From assembly GCF_001485475.2 (NCBI RefSeq), contig NZ_DF977001.1:186001-250000 (forward strand): a stretch of DNA of 64,000 nt, read 5' to 3'. This DNA is from Tepidanaerobacter syntrophicus (GTDB taxonomy: Bacteria > Bacillota > Thermosediminibacteria > Thermosediminibacterales > Tepidanaerobacteraceae). Position numbers and translations under genes: made by a program. This document shows, piece by piece, positions 53,498 to 63,545 of this stretch (position 1 is the first letter of the stretch; each line of letters opens with the position of its first letter). Under the pieces are notes generated by a model, which was given only the letters and a program-made list of their open reading frames with translations, was not told the origin of the DNA and did not search any database.

Positions 53498-53632
53498 CTA
53501 AAAGAACGTTTTCGCTAATGCCGAGAAGAAACCATACAGACCATCGCCTGCAATTAATCCTGCTTCTCTGATTTCCATAGGTTCAGTACCTATGATAAGT
53601 CTTACAGCTACAGCAATTAGGACTCCCCTTAT
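53498..53632 (-). pseudogene. OPT family transporter, C-terminal remnant
   Basis: The last 44 codons of an oligopeptide transporter (OPT) gene: IRGVLIAVAVRLIIGTEPME, then IREAGLIAGDGLYGFFSALA, then the stop. An in-frame TAG lies two codons upstream of the readable part, and no more of the ~600-residue protein is present. Since DUF917/DUF1177/AroM/M29/racemase operons commonly include an OPT transporter, this is its deleted end. Confidence 0.75.
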
Positions 53633-53850
53633 AGAGTTCTATATTCACTTAAATAATTCCTTCTGGCCCCACAAAAATTCTAACTTATTTAGACTATAAG
53701 CATAAACTATCCACCTGCTCTGTTGTTTTTCTTAACTTTTTGTAAGGTTTTACCAATGACATTGTAAAAGATTTAGGCAATGCGGTAGGCATTGACTTTT
53801 CCAAAAGATTTATGACCCAAGGACAGATAAAAAAAGATCATATCTTACAC

Positions 53851-53971
53851 TAAAAGATAGGTTATTGCACAACAACTTTAGGATTAAAACAAAAAGCCTG
53901 AAACCTTTGATATGTACTAGGTTCAGGCTAATTTTTTAAGGGATTTGGTGTAAAAGTTAGGTCATTACATA
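53851..53971. repeat. Two 21-bp near-direct repeats exactly 100 bp apart
   Basis: Sequences at 53851-53871 and 53951-53971 share 17 of 21 bases (TAAAAG-TAGGT-ATT core). They flank a bidirectional terminator. The setting, between a deleted transporter and the BREX cluster, suggests ends of a lost mobile element, but no transposase is readable. Confidence 0.35.
53890..53937. terminator. Bidirectional terminator downstream of the BREX/DUF4236 genes
   Basis: AGCCTGAAACCT pairs with AGGTTCAGGCT (one bulged A) and has T-runs in both directions: TTTTTT on the plus strand and TTTTT on the minus strand. The rest of 53633-54092 shows only a 35-codon plus-strand frame near 53745-53853 with no start and no family. 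Confidence 0.7.
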
Positions 53972-53972
53972 C

Positions 53973-54020
53973 AAAAAAGCTTTGCTGCCGTACTCGAAAA
54001 TATGGCAAGGTACAGCAAAG
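53973..54020 (-). terminator. Terminator of the BREX/DUF4236 transcript
   Basis: On the minus strand CTTTGCTG (54013-54020) pairs with CAGCAAAG (53980-53987), with partial pairing inside, and is followed by CTTTTTTG. It lies ~75 bases after the DUF4236 stop. Confidence 0.7.
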
Positions 54021-54092
54021 GAATACTTATGTAAATAGTTTATCCAAAACAAGGTTAGTTTTATCTTGCTGGATATAATTGATGTGGTTCTA

Positions 54093-55151
54093 CTACCCAC
54101 TGAGTTTTTCTACCGGTTGAAAGCCACACGTTTTTAAAAACCTAACATTGTGTTCAAAATTGTTTAAAGCATCCAATGGGTCAATAAGGTCAAAGTTTAG
54201 TTCGCTTAATGTGGTTTTATCTATTTTAATCGATAATGTCGTTATGTTGTCAACTTTTCCTACCTGAGTGTCTAATACCTCTGTCTGAACGTTAATAATT
54301 GCGCTTCTTATCGGTAGTAATCCAAATACATTTCGTGCTATGCGCAGAGTAAGCCCTGATACATACTCCTTTACTATCACATAATAATCAGTCTTGTTGT
54401 ATTTCCTTATAGAAAGCTTGCCAGTCTTGGTTAAAGTCTTGTAATGAGTCGGAATTACATCATTTATATTTATATTGCAGTCAATTATTAGGGTATCCCC
54501 ATCGGAAGCTTGAAATTGAAAGGAACTTATAAATCCTGCCAATTCACTGCAAAATTGAATATCTTTTAATAGTGCCATATATGCCTTCGGATCTTTTTGC
54601 AGTATTGATTGAAATAATTTTCTTTGATCTTGCCAAGACTTATAGAGCTTTTTGTCATTTTCTATGGCTTTTTTTAGATCTTCCTCCAGTGCTTCTCTGC
54701 GTCTATTATCTAAAACTTTAAACACTTTTTCTAAAACATTAGGCTTGTAATTATCTAATTTCTTTAAAGCTGCCAATTCATTTGGTCCTTTTTCACCTGT
54801 ATTAAAGGGCGCCGGCTCTTTGACCATTAATTCCCAGTCGTATTCATAATCACACTCTTTGTGAAAAGAAGTTATATAATTTATAAAATCATTAAATTCC
54901 GCCACTTCTCGGTAAGAATCAGTATGGTCTTGTCTGTTTGTTGACTGAGGCTTATTTTTTGAATTTGCATAATGACTTTTAGTGTAATAAAGCCCCGTCC
55001 CTGGTATGCCAATCGATGAGGTCCTTCTGCCCGTCGAACTTATCGTATATCTAGCACCTTTTTTTCCAAAACTAACACTTGCACTCTTTTTGCCTACATT
55101 TAATCGCATTCCCGGAGCTATCTTAACGCTTTTTCTAAATCTAAAGCCCAT
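54093..55151 (-). CDS. DUF4236 protein encoded after brxL
   Basis: A 352-residue protein. Residues 1-55 are the DUF4236 domain (MGFRFRKSVKIAPGMRLNVG, FGKKGARYTISSTGRRTSSI in part, GTGLYYT). DUF4236 is a small beta-type domain of unknown role. The remaining ~290 residues are mixed alpha/beta without a family I recognise; residues ~95-190 are charged and helical. It is the last gene of the BREX cluster, 32 bases after brxL and before the terminator, so it may be an accessory of this system. ATG with GGAGGG. Confidence 0.75.
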   Translation of the reverse strand: MGFRFRKSVKIAPGMRLNVGKKSASVSFGKKGARYTISSTGRRTSSIGIPGTGLYYTKSHYANSKNKPQSTNRQDHTDSYREVAEFNDFINYITSFHKECDYEYDWELMVKEPAPFNTGEKGPNELAALKKLDNYKPNVLEKVFKVLDNRRREALEEDLKKAIENDKKLYKSWQDQRKLFQSILQKDPKAYMALLKDIQFCSELAGFISSFQFQASDGDTLIIDCNININDVIPTHYKTLTKTGKLSIRKYNKTDYYVIVKEYVSGLTLRIARNVFGLLPIRSAIINVQTEVLDTQVGKVDNITTLSIKIDKTTLSELNFDLIDPLDALNNFEHNVRFLKTCGFQPVEKLSG

Positions 55152-55183
55152 AATAACCCTCCGTTTAATTTAAATTAAATTAT

Positions 55184-57214
55184 CTATTCAACCCCAAAGG
55201 CTTTAAAAACAGCATCCTTAGGATCTTGATAAAAAGATATTTGAAATTTTGCAAACAACTCAGGAGGAACTGTTCCTATGTCTGCCGCAGAAGACATAGG
55301 AAGTAAAACTTTTTTTGCTCCTGAATCAAAACACACTTGAAGAACATTTGCCAGTTCTTCTACTTTATTAATAGTTCCGCCTATGCTCATAGAACCTAGT
55401 ACTACCATCTGGCTTTGCACCGGCTTGTTTAAAGCTCCTGAGCATAATGCAATAAATGCAGCTAGTGCCAACTCTGATGTAAGCCCTATGCCTTGAATAT
55501 CTTCAACATGCATTAGATAATCTTTTTTTGATGTACTTATAGTGCCACTTATATTCTTGCTATTCGCTCTAAAGTATCTAAAAGCGGTTTCAATTGCTTC
55601 CTTCGCTTCTCTGTCTGAACCAAGACCTGTTTTTTCAAACTTACCAGTGCCACTTACTACCTCGGTTTCTATTTTATAGACTCCAATCATGCCCGACTTT
55701 CCACGACTGACAGTATATAAATGCCCAGGCTTACTTAATCCTTCTGGAATTATCTTGCCCCCGCCTTGTTCCGGCACAGATACAAATTTTTCTTCCATGG
55801 TTTCGATGTCTATATATGAAAAATGCACATCATAAAACTCCATGCCACCTATTTTCTTGAGCTGCTCCTTAACCCTTCTTCGACCCACTAAGGCATATCT
55901 TAATACTTCTTCTACATCTTCTTTTGAAAAGTTCCCATCCGGATAAATTAACTTAAGTAAACCTGATACAGTCTTTCTGACAGCAATTACATCCCTCTGA
56001 TTTAAGTTGTTGCCTAGCCTAAAATATTTGTCAAAAGCATCAGTAAAAGATCTTTTCCTCATTTCTCGCATAAATTCAGACAAATAGTCGGTAATGAACC
56101 CATATTCATCGGTAAAATACTCGGGCCGCATTTTGGGTATTTCCCATCCGGGTAAATAATAGTGCATACGGTCAAAAAAAGCTGCATCATTAGCCATGGC
56201 TTCAGGGAATGGCTCAAATAAATGAGATGTTTTTAAAAGCACATCAACGCTCTGATTTATGTTTCCAATAAATACCATTGATGCATTTGCATTTTTTTCT
56301 TCCTTACCTCTTGCAAAAGATCCGGATGCCATAAAATCTTTCATAATCTGAATCCCATCTTGGTCTTTAAATTTTATCCCTGCCACTTCATCAAAGGCAA
56401 CACAGTCCCATAGTCCAACAAGGCCGATTTGCCGTGTTGCCATGTTATAAAACAAATTCGCTACGGTAGTTTGTCCTCCGGATACCAATATAGAATTAGG
56501 CGAAATTTCTTTGTACAAATGAGATTTTCCTGTTCCTCGTGGTCCCAGCTCACAAAGATTATAGTTGTTTTCAATAAGTGGCACCATACGCTCAAGAATA
56601 TGGCATTTTACTTTTTGTTCTAATTGCGTCGGTTCCATGCCAACAGATCGCATCAGAACATCTATCCACTCATCTTTTGAAAAATATTTTCTGCCTTCAA
56701 AAATTTCTTGCACATCCATATGAGGCATCTGAATAGGCGTAAGAGAGTCTATATTAAAAGGACTTGCGATCTTGTTTTCTTCATTGTAAAAGTAATTCAT
56801 TTTTACAATGCACCAAATACCCCCCGCAAGAAGCTTATCAAACTTTTTTATATAATTAGGCGAAATTTCTACGCCTTTTATACCCAGGTTTGAGAACTCA
56901 GCTTGGTATATATCAAGTTTTTCATTGAGTTTTACTGTTATCATATCAATAACAGTATATCTGCCAAGTTCACGAATTTTTGATTTAACCTTTTCTGCTT
57001 CATCGGGTCTTACAAAGTTTTCTGCAAGAATATTTTTCACTGTCTCCACGCCGTCGTTGATACTATCTTCGTCGTCAGTAGCACAGTACATACCCAGCAA
57101 GTATTCGAGAACATAGACGGGCACATTAGCTCCTTCTTTGATCTTTTTAGTCAGGTCTTTTCTTACAACTCTTCCGGGAAAATACTTATTCAATTTTTTA
57201 CTAAGCTCATCCAT
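55184..57214 (-). CDS. brxL: BREX system Lon-like protein BrxL
   Basis: A 676-residue protein matching BrxL. The N-terminal region (1-165) is followed by an AAA+ domain with Walker A GPRGTGKS (224-231) and CVAFDEVAGIKF as Walker B. The C-terminal Lon-type domain keeps the serine in GLTSELALAA and the lysine in GTINKVEEL of the Ser-Lys dyad. BrxL is required for phage exclusion in many type 1 BREX systems and forms DNA-binding AAA+ rings. ATG behind GAGGAGA, 15 bases after pglZ. Confidence 0.93.
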   Translation of the reverse strand: MDELSKKLNKYFPGRVVRKDLTKKIKEGANVPVYVLEYLLGMYCATDDEDSINDGVETVKNILAENFVRPDEAEKVKSKIRELGRYTVIDMITVKLNEKLDIYQAEFSNLGIKGVEISPNYIKKFDKLLAGGIWCIVKMNYFYNEENKIASPFNIDSLTPIQMPHMDVQEIFEGRKYFSKDEWIDVLMRSVGMEPTQLEQKVKCHILERMVPLIENNYNLCELGPRGTGKSHLYKEISPNSILVSGGQTTVANLFYNMATRQIGLVGLWDCVAFDEVAGIKFKDQDGIQIMKDFMASGSFARGKEEKNANASMVFIGNINQSVDVLLKTSHLFEPFPEAMANDAAFFDRMHYYLPGWEIPKMRPEYFTDEYGFITDYLSEFMREMRKRSFTDAFDKYFRLGNNLNQRDVIAVRKTVSGLLKLIYPDGNFSKEDVEEVLRYALVGRRRVKEQLKKIGGMEFYDVHFSYIDIETMEEKFVSVPEQGGGKIIPEGLSKPGHLYTVSRGKSGMIGVYKIETEVVSGTGKFEKTGLGSDREAKEAIETAFRYFRANSKNISGTISTSKKDYLMHVEDIQGIGLTSELALAAFIALCSGALNKPVQSQMVVLGSMSIGGTINKVEELANVLQVCFDSGAKKVLLPMSSAADIGTVPPELFAKFQISFYQDPKDAVFKAFGVE

Positions 57215-57229
57215 TCGGCTCTCCTCACT

Positions 57230-59788
57230 TTAAAAATCAAAGTCATCGGTAAATGCAATATCGATAATAAACGGAATCTTTTCATATATATTTTCGACAG
57301 TTTCTTCTTCATCTTCTAAGACTAAGTAATACTTGCTGTTTTTATCATACTTTGTGCTTTTTAGTATGAACTTTTCCTTAAAAGTCCGCTCTTCAGGATT
57401 ATCTGATTTGCTGTCGGCTATTATTATGTTTTCATTTGATACTCTATTTCCTTTTTCATCTGCAAGATAAACTAAAAGCCTTCTTGGAACGGTTTTGTCT
57501 TGAATTTTTTCTACCTGGAAAAATTCAAGATAGGTAATATTATTTGTTATCTTCCTAGATATGCTAGTAAGCTTAACATCAACCTTTTTAACTTCTTTTG
57601 CGTTTTTACCTCTCTCATTTTTAAATTTGACAACCGGTATAACCACTTCCTGGAGCGCCGCACCGCCATGAACATAGTTTGCACCTTCGCCTTGGGCTTT
57701 AAACCTGTTGACTCCTCGAGGAACTATGCACTTTAGTCTGGTATTTTTAATATGATTCATATTAAAAATAATGGTGCCTTCGAGATCTACGTCTTTTTCA
57801 GTGAGAATAAAACGGCGATTTTGTAATGAATCCTCCAAAGATTCCTTGGGTACTTTATCGCTTTCTTGCATATTTCCTCGTTTATATATAAAACCATGAT
57901 CGGCAGTAATATATATATTGGTAGCTGAAATATTATTTATTAAATCATTAATTAAGGTTTTAATTTCAGTAAAAGCTTCTTCAACAGCGTTAAAAACCTC
58001 ATTTTCTGTATGAGCACCGTCTCCCCTTGCATCAATTATTTTATGATATATATAAATTACTTTTTTACCACCAAAAAGCTTTCTAAAGTCATCTCTTTTC
58101 ATATTGCTAAGTTGCTCATATCTGACGGCAACGCTATCTTTTTGTGCTTTTTGGAGAATCTTATTACGGTTTTCCAGTCCGTCAGAACTAAACCCGTCAA
58201 CAATTACCTGGAACTTCTCATCTACTTCGATTTCGTTGTGCGGAAGCAAAGCAGCCATGCCAAGAGCAGTATAGGACGGAAGTATGCCAAGCATTGAAGT
58301 AATTTCCGTCGAGCCATTCCTTTCAGTATTTAGATTCTCTTGCAATTCCTTAGCCGCCTCATATCTTAAACCGTCAGAAATAATTACGACTACTCTCTCA
58401 TCTTTTTCTTCATAAGGTTTTACATGTTTTATATAGAAATCCTGCTGAGGCTCCAAGGAAGGGATTTGCCAGTTTTGGCCTAAGGTCTCCAGGCTATCGC
58501 TCCATTTTATCGACAGTTGGTTTAAATAACCGTTTACATAAGTGTTTTCTACTTTTTCTCTTAGCTCGAAAAACTGTTCTTTACTAGTCAGTTTATCGAA
58601 GAAATATATGAATTTTCTATAAGCCATATCTATAATGTAATATTGACCCACATATTTTTGAAATAATTCATATGGCTCGTCTTCTTTTATATTATCTTTA
58701 ATCTTTTTCCATGAATCTAACAAAACCGAAGACCAGTAAATACAATTATATTCGTTTTCGTATATTCTATACCAATGTTTTGTCCTGCGCTCAAGTATGA
58801 TATCTTTATATCTGTCAAACTCGCCAGCGTCAGAAATTAAATTTTTGATTAACTTGTCTATTATAGCCTCGTCAAAAATTTTAAATACATCGCTTACCAC
58901 ATAATTATCCATATGCCAGCTATCAATATAATTTTGCAAATTTAATTGTTTCTCTACTTTTATTGAGAGCATATCGAAATAATCCATTGCCTTGGAATTG
59001 TTCATAAAATTACTAACGAACACAAAACAATCAGCCTTCTTTGGAGAAACGAACCTTTCCCATTGAGGTGGTATTTTTTCTTCGAGGTTGTAATACAAAC
59101 CCGTTATTAAGAAAAAAACGCTGAGATGTTCAATTGTTTTCTCCTCTAAAATATAGCCGTAGTATTTCTCTATTAGCATCCAAAAAGCATCAATATCTCC
59201 AAATTTATTTATTTCATTAAAATATGTGTTGCCATCTTGAGCATACTCTATTAAAAGAGATTTTACTACTTCGTCAAGGCTAGAATAAGGGAGTTTGCAT
59301 AAAGCTGACAATATTGCTATATGGACAGATTCTTCATTGGGGTAATCTAAGTTATATGATTTGAGGAGCTTATTTCTTTCTTTGTTGCTAAAAAACTTCC
59401 TATAATGTTGAAATACGCTTCTTAAAGCTTCATTTTTTACTCCTAAATTTCTCATGATAACAGTAATTCTATCAGCATAAAATTCTTCATTATATTTTAA
59501 AATATCTAATAGCCAGTTTTCTCTAGGACTTGGTTTGCTAAAAGGCGCATATACTAAATAGTTGCTTTCTGTGTCTTGTTTCTCTAAAAGGTACTTTGCA
59601 TAAAAATAGTTTTTGCCGTCCAATTTTAAAAGTTTAGCAGCTGAGAGCTCTAAACTATCGATCTGATCTTCGAATTCTCCATTATCGTCATACCAAAAGA
59701 TTATATTTCGCTTTTTCCCTTCAGAAAGCTCTTTATTAAAGTTTTGTTCCAGAATTTTTTTTATTTCATCAAGTTCCAAATCAATCAC
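57230..59788 (-). CDS. pglZ: BREX alkaline-phosphatase-superfamily protein PglZ
   Basis: An 852-residue PglZ protein. The N-terminal half (1-450) is BREX-specific. The alkaline-phosphatase-like core starts at VVVIISDGLRYEAAKEL (about 466-482) with the metal-binding Asp, continues with ITADHGFIYKR (second metal site), and then VNRFKAQGEGANYVHGGAAL with HGG. A C-terminal immunoglobulin-like part follows. The frame opens with a GTG four bases after pglX ends; a TTG three codons later is better spaced from AGGTG. PglZ is a core BREX component and partner of PglX. Confidence 0.93.
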   Translation of the reverse strand: MIDLELDEIKKILEQNFNKELSEGKKRNIIFWYDDNGEFEDQIDSLELSAAKLLKLDGKNYFYAKYLLEKQDTESNYLVYAPFSKPSPRENWLLDILKYNEEFYADRITVIMRNLGVKNEALRSVFQHYRKFFSNKERNKLLKSYNLDYPNEESVHIAILSALCKLPYSSLDEVVKSLLIEYAQDGNTYFNEINKFGDIDAFWMLIEKYYGYILEEKTIEHLSVFFLITGLYYNLEEKIPPQWERFVSPKKADCFVFVSNFMNNSKAMDYFDMLSIKVEKQLNLQNYIDSWHMDNYVVSDVFKIFDEAIIDKLIKNLISDAGEFDRYKDIILERRTKHWYRIYENEYNCIYWSSVLLDSWKKIKDNIKEDEPYELFQKYVGQYYIIDMAYRKFIYFFDKLTSKEQFFELREKVENTYVNGYLNQLSIKWSDSLETLGQNWQIPSLEPQQDFYIKHVKPYEEKDERVVVIISDGLRYEAAKELQENLNTERNGSTEITSMLGILPSYTALGMAALLPHNEIEVDEKFQVIVDGFSSDGLENRNKILQKAQKDSVAVRYEQLSNMKRDDFRKLFGGKKVIYIYHKIIDARGDGAHTENEVFNAVEEAFTEIKTLINDLINNISATNIYITADHGFIYKRGNMQESDKVPKESLEDSLQNRRFILTEKDVDLEGTIIFNMNHIKNTRLKCIVPRGVNRFKAQGEGANYVHGGAALQEVVIPVVKFKNERGKNAKEVKKVDVKLTSISRKITNNITYLEFFQVEKIQDKTVPRRLLVYLADEKGNRVSNENIIIADSKSDNPEERTFKEKFILKSTKYDKNSKYYLVLEDEEETVENIYEKIPFIIDIAFTDDFDF

Positions 59789-59792
59789 CTGC

Positions 59793-62700
59793 TTAAATTT
59801 TTGCCAATAAGTTTGCTTTTAATGGTTTCTTCCCTTGCCCTTGTGGTATCTCTATGCCTTGAAACCTAGCATAATTTGCAACTACTCCGTCATCCAGGTC
59901 TATTTTTATCCTTTGATTTGCCACATGAGCAATCGCTTGATCATATTCAAAACACTCTCGTATCTGCTTTTGTATTCTTTCTTTTGCTTTTTTTGCATTA
60001 TTTTTTTCTCGCTGGGATAAATTTGAATTTATAATTACATCAAGTCTTTTTATCTCATCTTCATATTTTCTCTGAAGTTTATGAAGATAGTCAATTCTAA
60101 CTCGGGCTACGGTATTTTCATCATATCTGTGCATATATATAAGAGCTTTGAACCCATCCTGCTTCCCTGAATCAAATAACCAGTATATTGGCCTTTGTTT
60201 ATATGTCTGAACATGGTCTTTATAAAAATCCTTTAAGAAATAACGGCGAAGTGTTTGACGAGAGGTTTCGATCTCTCTTTTCCCTATGCTTTCGGCTATA
60301 TAGTCTAGATTTTCTTCTAATTTTTCTTCTCCAAAAGTCACCTTTAAAAACTCAATAAATCTTGCAACTATGTCATTTTCAAAATACTCTTCATCGTTTA
60401 TAGGAATAATGTTGTCGCTTTCCGGGATAAAAGTAGCGTCAACCCAAGTATCTTCCAATATATTGTTATTGTCATCCTTGACTAATTTACGGACTTTCCA
60501 TTGCCCGTTTTCTATCTTCCACTTATCGCTCCACTCTCCTCCTGCATACACCAATCCTTCCACATCAGGAGAATACCTTCCGAACATACAACCTACCGCA
60601 TATAAGATAAATGACTTAATGTCCCGCTCCCTGTTGGCTTTGCTTACCGTCACATCTTTTTCATCTACTTCAGGAGTAAGCTCATCTTCAAGACCATAGA
60701 TCTTGATAAATATTCGGTTTAACTCCTCTTCATTTGCCTTAAGTTGGTAAAATTGTCTCTCCGCAAACTCCGCCCAATTGTTAAAGGCTTTCTCTATGGT
60801 ATTTGCATCGCCTTTGTGTGTGAGTATGGGATGTTTTTTAAAGTCCCATGAAGTTTCAAAGGAGTCCCAGTCGGTTTTGGAGATGGAGATGTTTTGTTGA
60901 ACAAGTTTATTTATTAATTCTTTATGTGTGTAATCTTTAATTATTGGAAGTTTTCTTAATGGCCCTTGATTAAAATCTAATGTTGGAGCTAATATTTTCA
61001 ACAAAATTTCACAAATAATGGAATTAAAATATGCCAACAAAAGCGGCTCGTCTTGCTCACTGCAAATAAAGCACATTGGGCCCTTAGAATCAAATAAGTG
61101 CCCTTCTTTGCAAAATCTCATTGACAATTTTCCTGATGATAAGGCTGACCATGTTAATCCTCTTCTAAAATAATAGTTTTCGTTCCTGATTACAGATTTT
61201 TCGAAGTTTCTTATTTCGGCTCCATTATTCTCCCAGTTAACTACAAATTCATTATTTCCATACCATTTTCGAAACTCTCCACCCTTATTGTATGGAAACC
61301 ATTTTAACTTGCTTTTTGCTGCCTGTTTGCAATCTTTAAATCCAAATCCTATCTTTGCACATGACACTTCAAACCAGAGTCTTAAAAATCTGTTATTATC
61401 TGAAGTAGCCATTCCTTGGCGTGGTTCGGCAATCCTCCCTAAGGGAATACTCTCATTAAAAACTTCTCTTATTCTTTCACTCACCCAGTATGCAATCGGA
61501 CTGCCTGGAATCTTGTTAAAGTTTGATGCATTAGTTATAAATCTATCTTTATTATTTCCTTTGATGATTCCTATTGTTCTTTGTTCTTTTAATTCGGAAG
61601 TTTTATAGTCAACTAATCTAAAATAAGTCCCTTCATATTCACTAAGAAATATTTTTCTACTCACAAAAGCCGTGCTTTGTACTACTTCTCCACCTATTTC
61701 TTCAAATGCTCTTGGGCCTAAATGCAACATATTATATATTGTTGTATGTTTGATAAACTTTTTTCTTAGATTCTCAAAACTTGATAAAAACATCCATGAC
61801 TGCTGATTTATCATTCCCATAAAACCGTATTGCTTCAAATAATTTATTCCGGCTTCCATAAAAACTGCAAATAAATCATTCTTTGAATCTTTGTAGTGCT
61901 CATCAATATACTTCTTTAAGTTCTCATTCATTCCTTTTCGCCCCATATAAGGCGGGTTGGTGACTACTACATCATATTTGCCGCTCATTATCTTGGCCTG
62001 CTTTATGAGGGGAGGGAGTTTTTCAAGTAGGATTTGTTTATGTCTAAATTCAAATGCGTCGCCGGGATGATTTTGCCGAATTTCCTTTAATCGGTTTTCT
62101 AGCTTATCAAAATCAAGCTTTTTTACTTCCAAGATTGAACCATACTCTTTAGCATCGTGAAATACTTGTATAAGGTATCTTGCCTGAATTTCAAAATCCA
62201 TATCAGACAAGTCGTCTTTGCCCCTTATCTTTTCATCCAGTTCTGTCTTTGAAATAAATTTTTTTCCGCCAGCAAAGTATGTAATAGTTTCTTCAGGTAT
62301 TTCATCGCTCTCTTGTATAGAGCACAAATTTATATCTACATTTTCGCGAAATATCCGCCTGTTTTTGCTTCTGGCTTTCATCATCACTGCAAAGTAGGCT
62401 AGCTGGCCTGCTCGATCGTCAATATCTAGACCGTAAAGGTTATTTTCCAATATAAGCTTAGGTATCTCCCTTTCAGAGTAACCGGCACTTTTGTAGATAT
62501 CAAAAAGCACATCAAAGGCATAGACTAAGATATGGCCACTGCCCATAGCAGGATCTAATACTTTTAGATCTTCAGGTTTAATGTTTCTGCTTTCTTCTCT
62601 TATTTTTTTAAGTTGCTCTTCTACCTCTAGCTTCTGCTCCGCCTCATCCAGATAGTATTTCCACTTTTTCTTTAGTTCTTCATTGGGATGGCCTTCCAAC

Positions 62701-63488
62701 CACAATCGCCCTAGAGAATTTTCCACCATATATTTTACTATCCATTTTGGAGTAAAAAGCTGGGTTGCGGCAGGAATCTTCTCTTTAGTTATCTTTTGAT
62801 TTTTCTTTAAACCCGCAAAAACCTCATCTTTCTTTTCTGTAATATAGTATTGATAAAGCCAGCCAATTATTTCTACTTGTTCTTTAAAGTATTCTTCTGG
62901 TATGTCTGATACAAGACGGCGTATTATTGAGCCTTCTGACAGCAAATTCTTCGGCAGCAATATTTCAGTATAGTCTCCTATCTTTTCAAAAAGCCCTGGC
63001 AAAATATCGTTTAACTTGTTGCACTGTTTAACAAGAAGATATCTGAACAGTTCTTCTGTATCATTTTCATCTTTTAATCTTGAAACTACGTTCTGATTTA
63101 AATCAAGATCGACATGTTCAGCATATGTGATAATATCCGGCTCTGTTTTTCCGGGTTCTGTCGATGATATAACCCTAATTCCTTTGGGAAGATAGCCATT
63201 TACTTCCATAAACCTTATAGCTATAATGCGGTTAAACCAAGTATAGGCAACCTCTTCGATTACTTGATTGAATCCTTTTTCGCGTATTTTAGCTTCAAGG
63301 CTTTTACGCTGGCTTACTTCAAAAGGTTTAAGTTTTTTTCCGTTTATTCTGATATAGTCTTGTGAAACTTCTTCAAGCTTTTTTATTTCATTTTTTGTAA
63401 TTCCAAGTTCATAGGCTCTTTGAGAAATATCCCCAATTAATTTATTTCTAGCCCATACGGCATAATTTTTGATTAAACTTTTGTCCAT
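59793..63488 (-). CDS. pglX: BREX adenine-specific DNA methyltransferase PglX
   Basis: A 1231-residue N6-adenine methyltransferase of BREX type. The SAM-binding motif I is [16 protein letters not shown] (about 311-326), catalytic motif IV is NPPY (511-514), and [18 protein letters not shown] precedes them. The middle (~650-880) holds the target recognition domain, and the long C-terminus is helical. It marks host DNA at a 6-base-type site and takes part in phage exclusion. No frameshift or phase-variable repeat was seen, so it appears intact. ATG with GGAGG. Confidence 0.94.
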   Translation of the reverse strand: MDKSLIKNYAVWARNKLIGDISQRAYELGITKNEIKKLEEVSQDYIRINGKKLKPFEVSQRKSLEAKIREKGFNQVIEEVAYTWFNRIIAIRFMEVNGYLPKGIRVISSTEPGKTEPDIITYAEHVDLDLNQNVVSRLKDENDTEELFRYLLVKQCNKLNDILPGLFEKIGDYTEILLPKNLLSEGSIIRRLVSDIPEEYFKEQVEIIGWLYQYYITEKKDEVFAGLKKNQKITKEKIPAATQLFTPKWIVKYMVENSLGRLWLEGHPNEELKKKWKYYLDEAEQKLEVEEQLKKIREESRNIKPEDLKVLDPAMGSGHILVYAFDVLFDIYKSAGYSEREIPKLILENNLYGLDIDDRAGQLAYFAVMMKARSKNRRIFRENVDINLCSIQESDEIPEETITYFAGGKKFISKTELDEKIRGKDDLSDMDFEIQARYLIQVFHDAKEYGSILEVKKLDFDKLENRLKEIRQNHPGDAFEFRHKQILLEKLPPLIKQAKIMSGKYDVVVTNPPYMGRKGMNENLKKYIDEHYKDSKNDLFAVFMEAGINYLKQYGFMGMINQQSWMFLSSFENLRKKFIKHTTIYNMLHLGPRAFEEIGGEVVQSTAFVSRKIFLSEYEGTYFRLVDYKTSELKEQRTIGIIKGNNKDRFITNASNFNKIPGSPIAYWVSERIREVFNESIPLGRIAEPRQGMATSDNNRFLRLWFEVSCAKIGFGFKDCKQAAKSKLKWFPYNKGGEFRKWYGNNEFVVNWENNGAEIRNFEKSVIRNENYYFRRGLTWSALSSGKLSMRFCKEGHLFDSKGPMCFICSEQDEPLLLAYFNSIICEILLKILAPTLDFNQGPLRKLPIIKDYTHKELINKLVQQNISISKTDWDSFETSWDFKKHPILTHKGDANTIEKAFNNWAEFAERQFYQLKANEEELNRIFIKIYGLEDELTPEVDEKDVTVSKANRERDIKSFILYAVGCMFGRYSPDVEGLVYAGGEWSDKWKIENGQWKVRKLVKDDNNNILEDTWVDATFIPESDNIIPINDEEYFENDIVARFIEFLKVTFGEEKLEENLDYIAESIGKREIETSRQTLRRYFLKDFYKDHVQTYKQRPIYWLFDSGKQDGFKALIYMHRYDENTVARVRIDYLHKLQRKYEDEIKRLDVIINSNLSQREKNNAKKAKERIQKQIRECFEYDQAIAHVANQRIKIDLDDGVVANYARFQGIEIPQGQGKKPLKANLLAKI

Positions 63489-63545
63489 ATAGAGCCTCCT
63501 CTTCTGTGTCTTTCTGCATCTATAAAGCTACTTTTTTTGTTCAAA

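Noticed and set aside
53745-53853. A 35-codon plus-strand frame (GFTNDIVKDLGNAVG...)
   Set aside because: It begins after a stop without a start codon and matches nothing I know; it may be a remnant but cannot be assigned.
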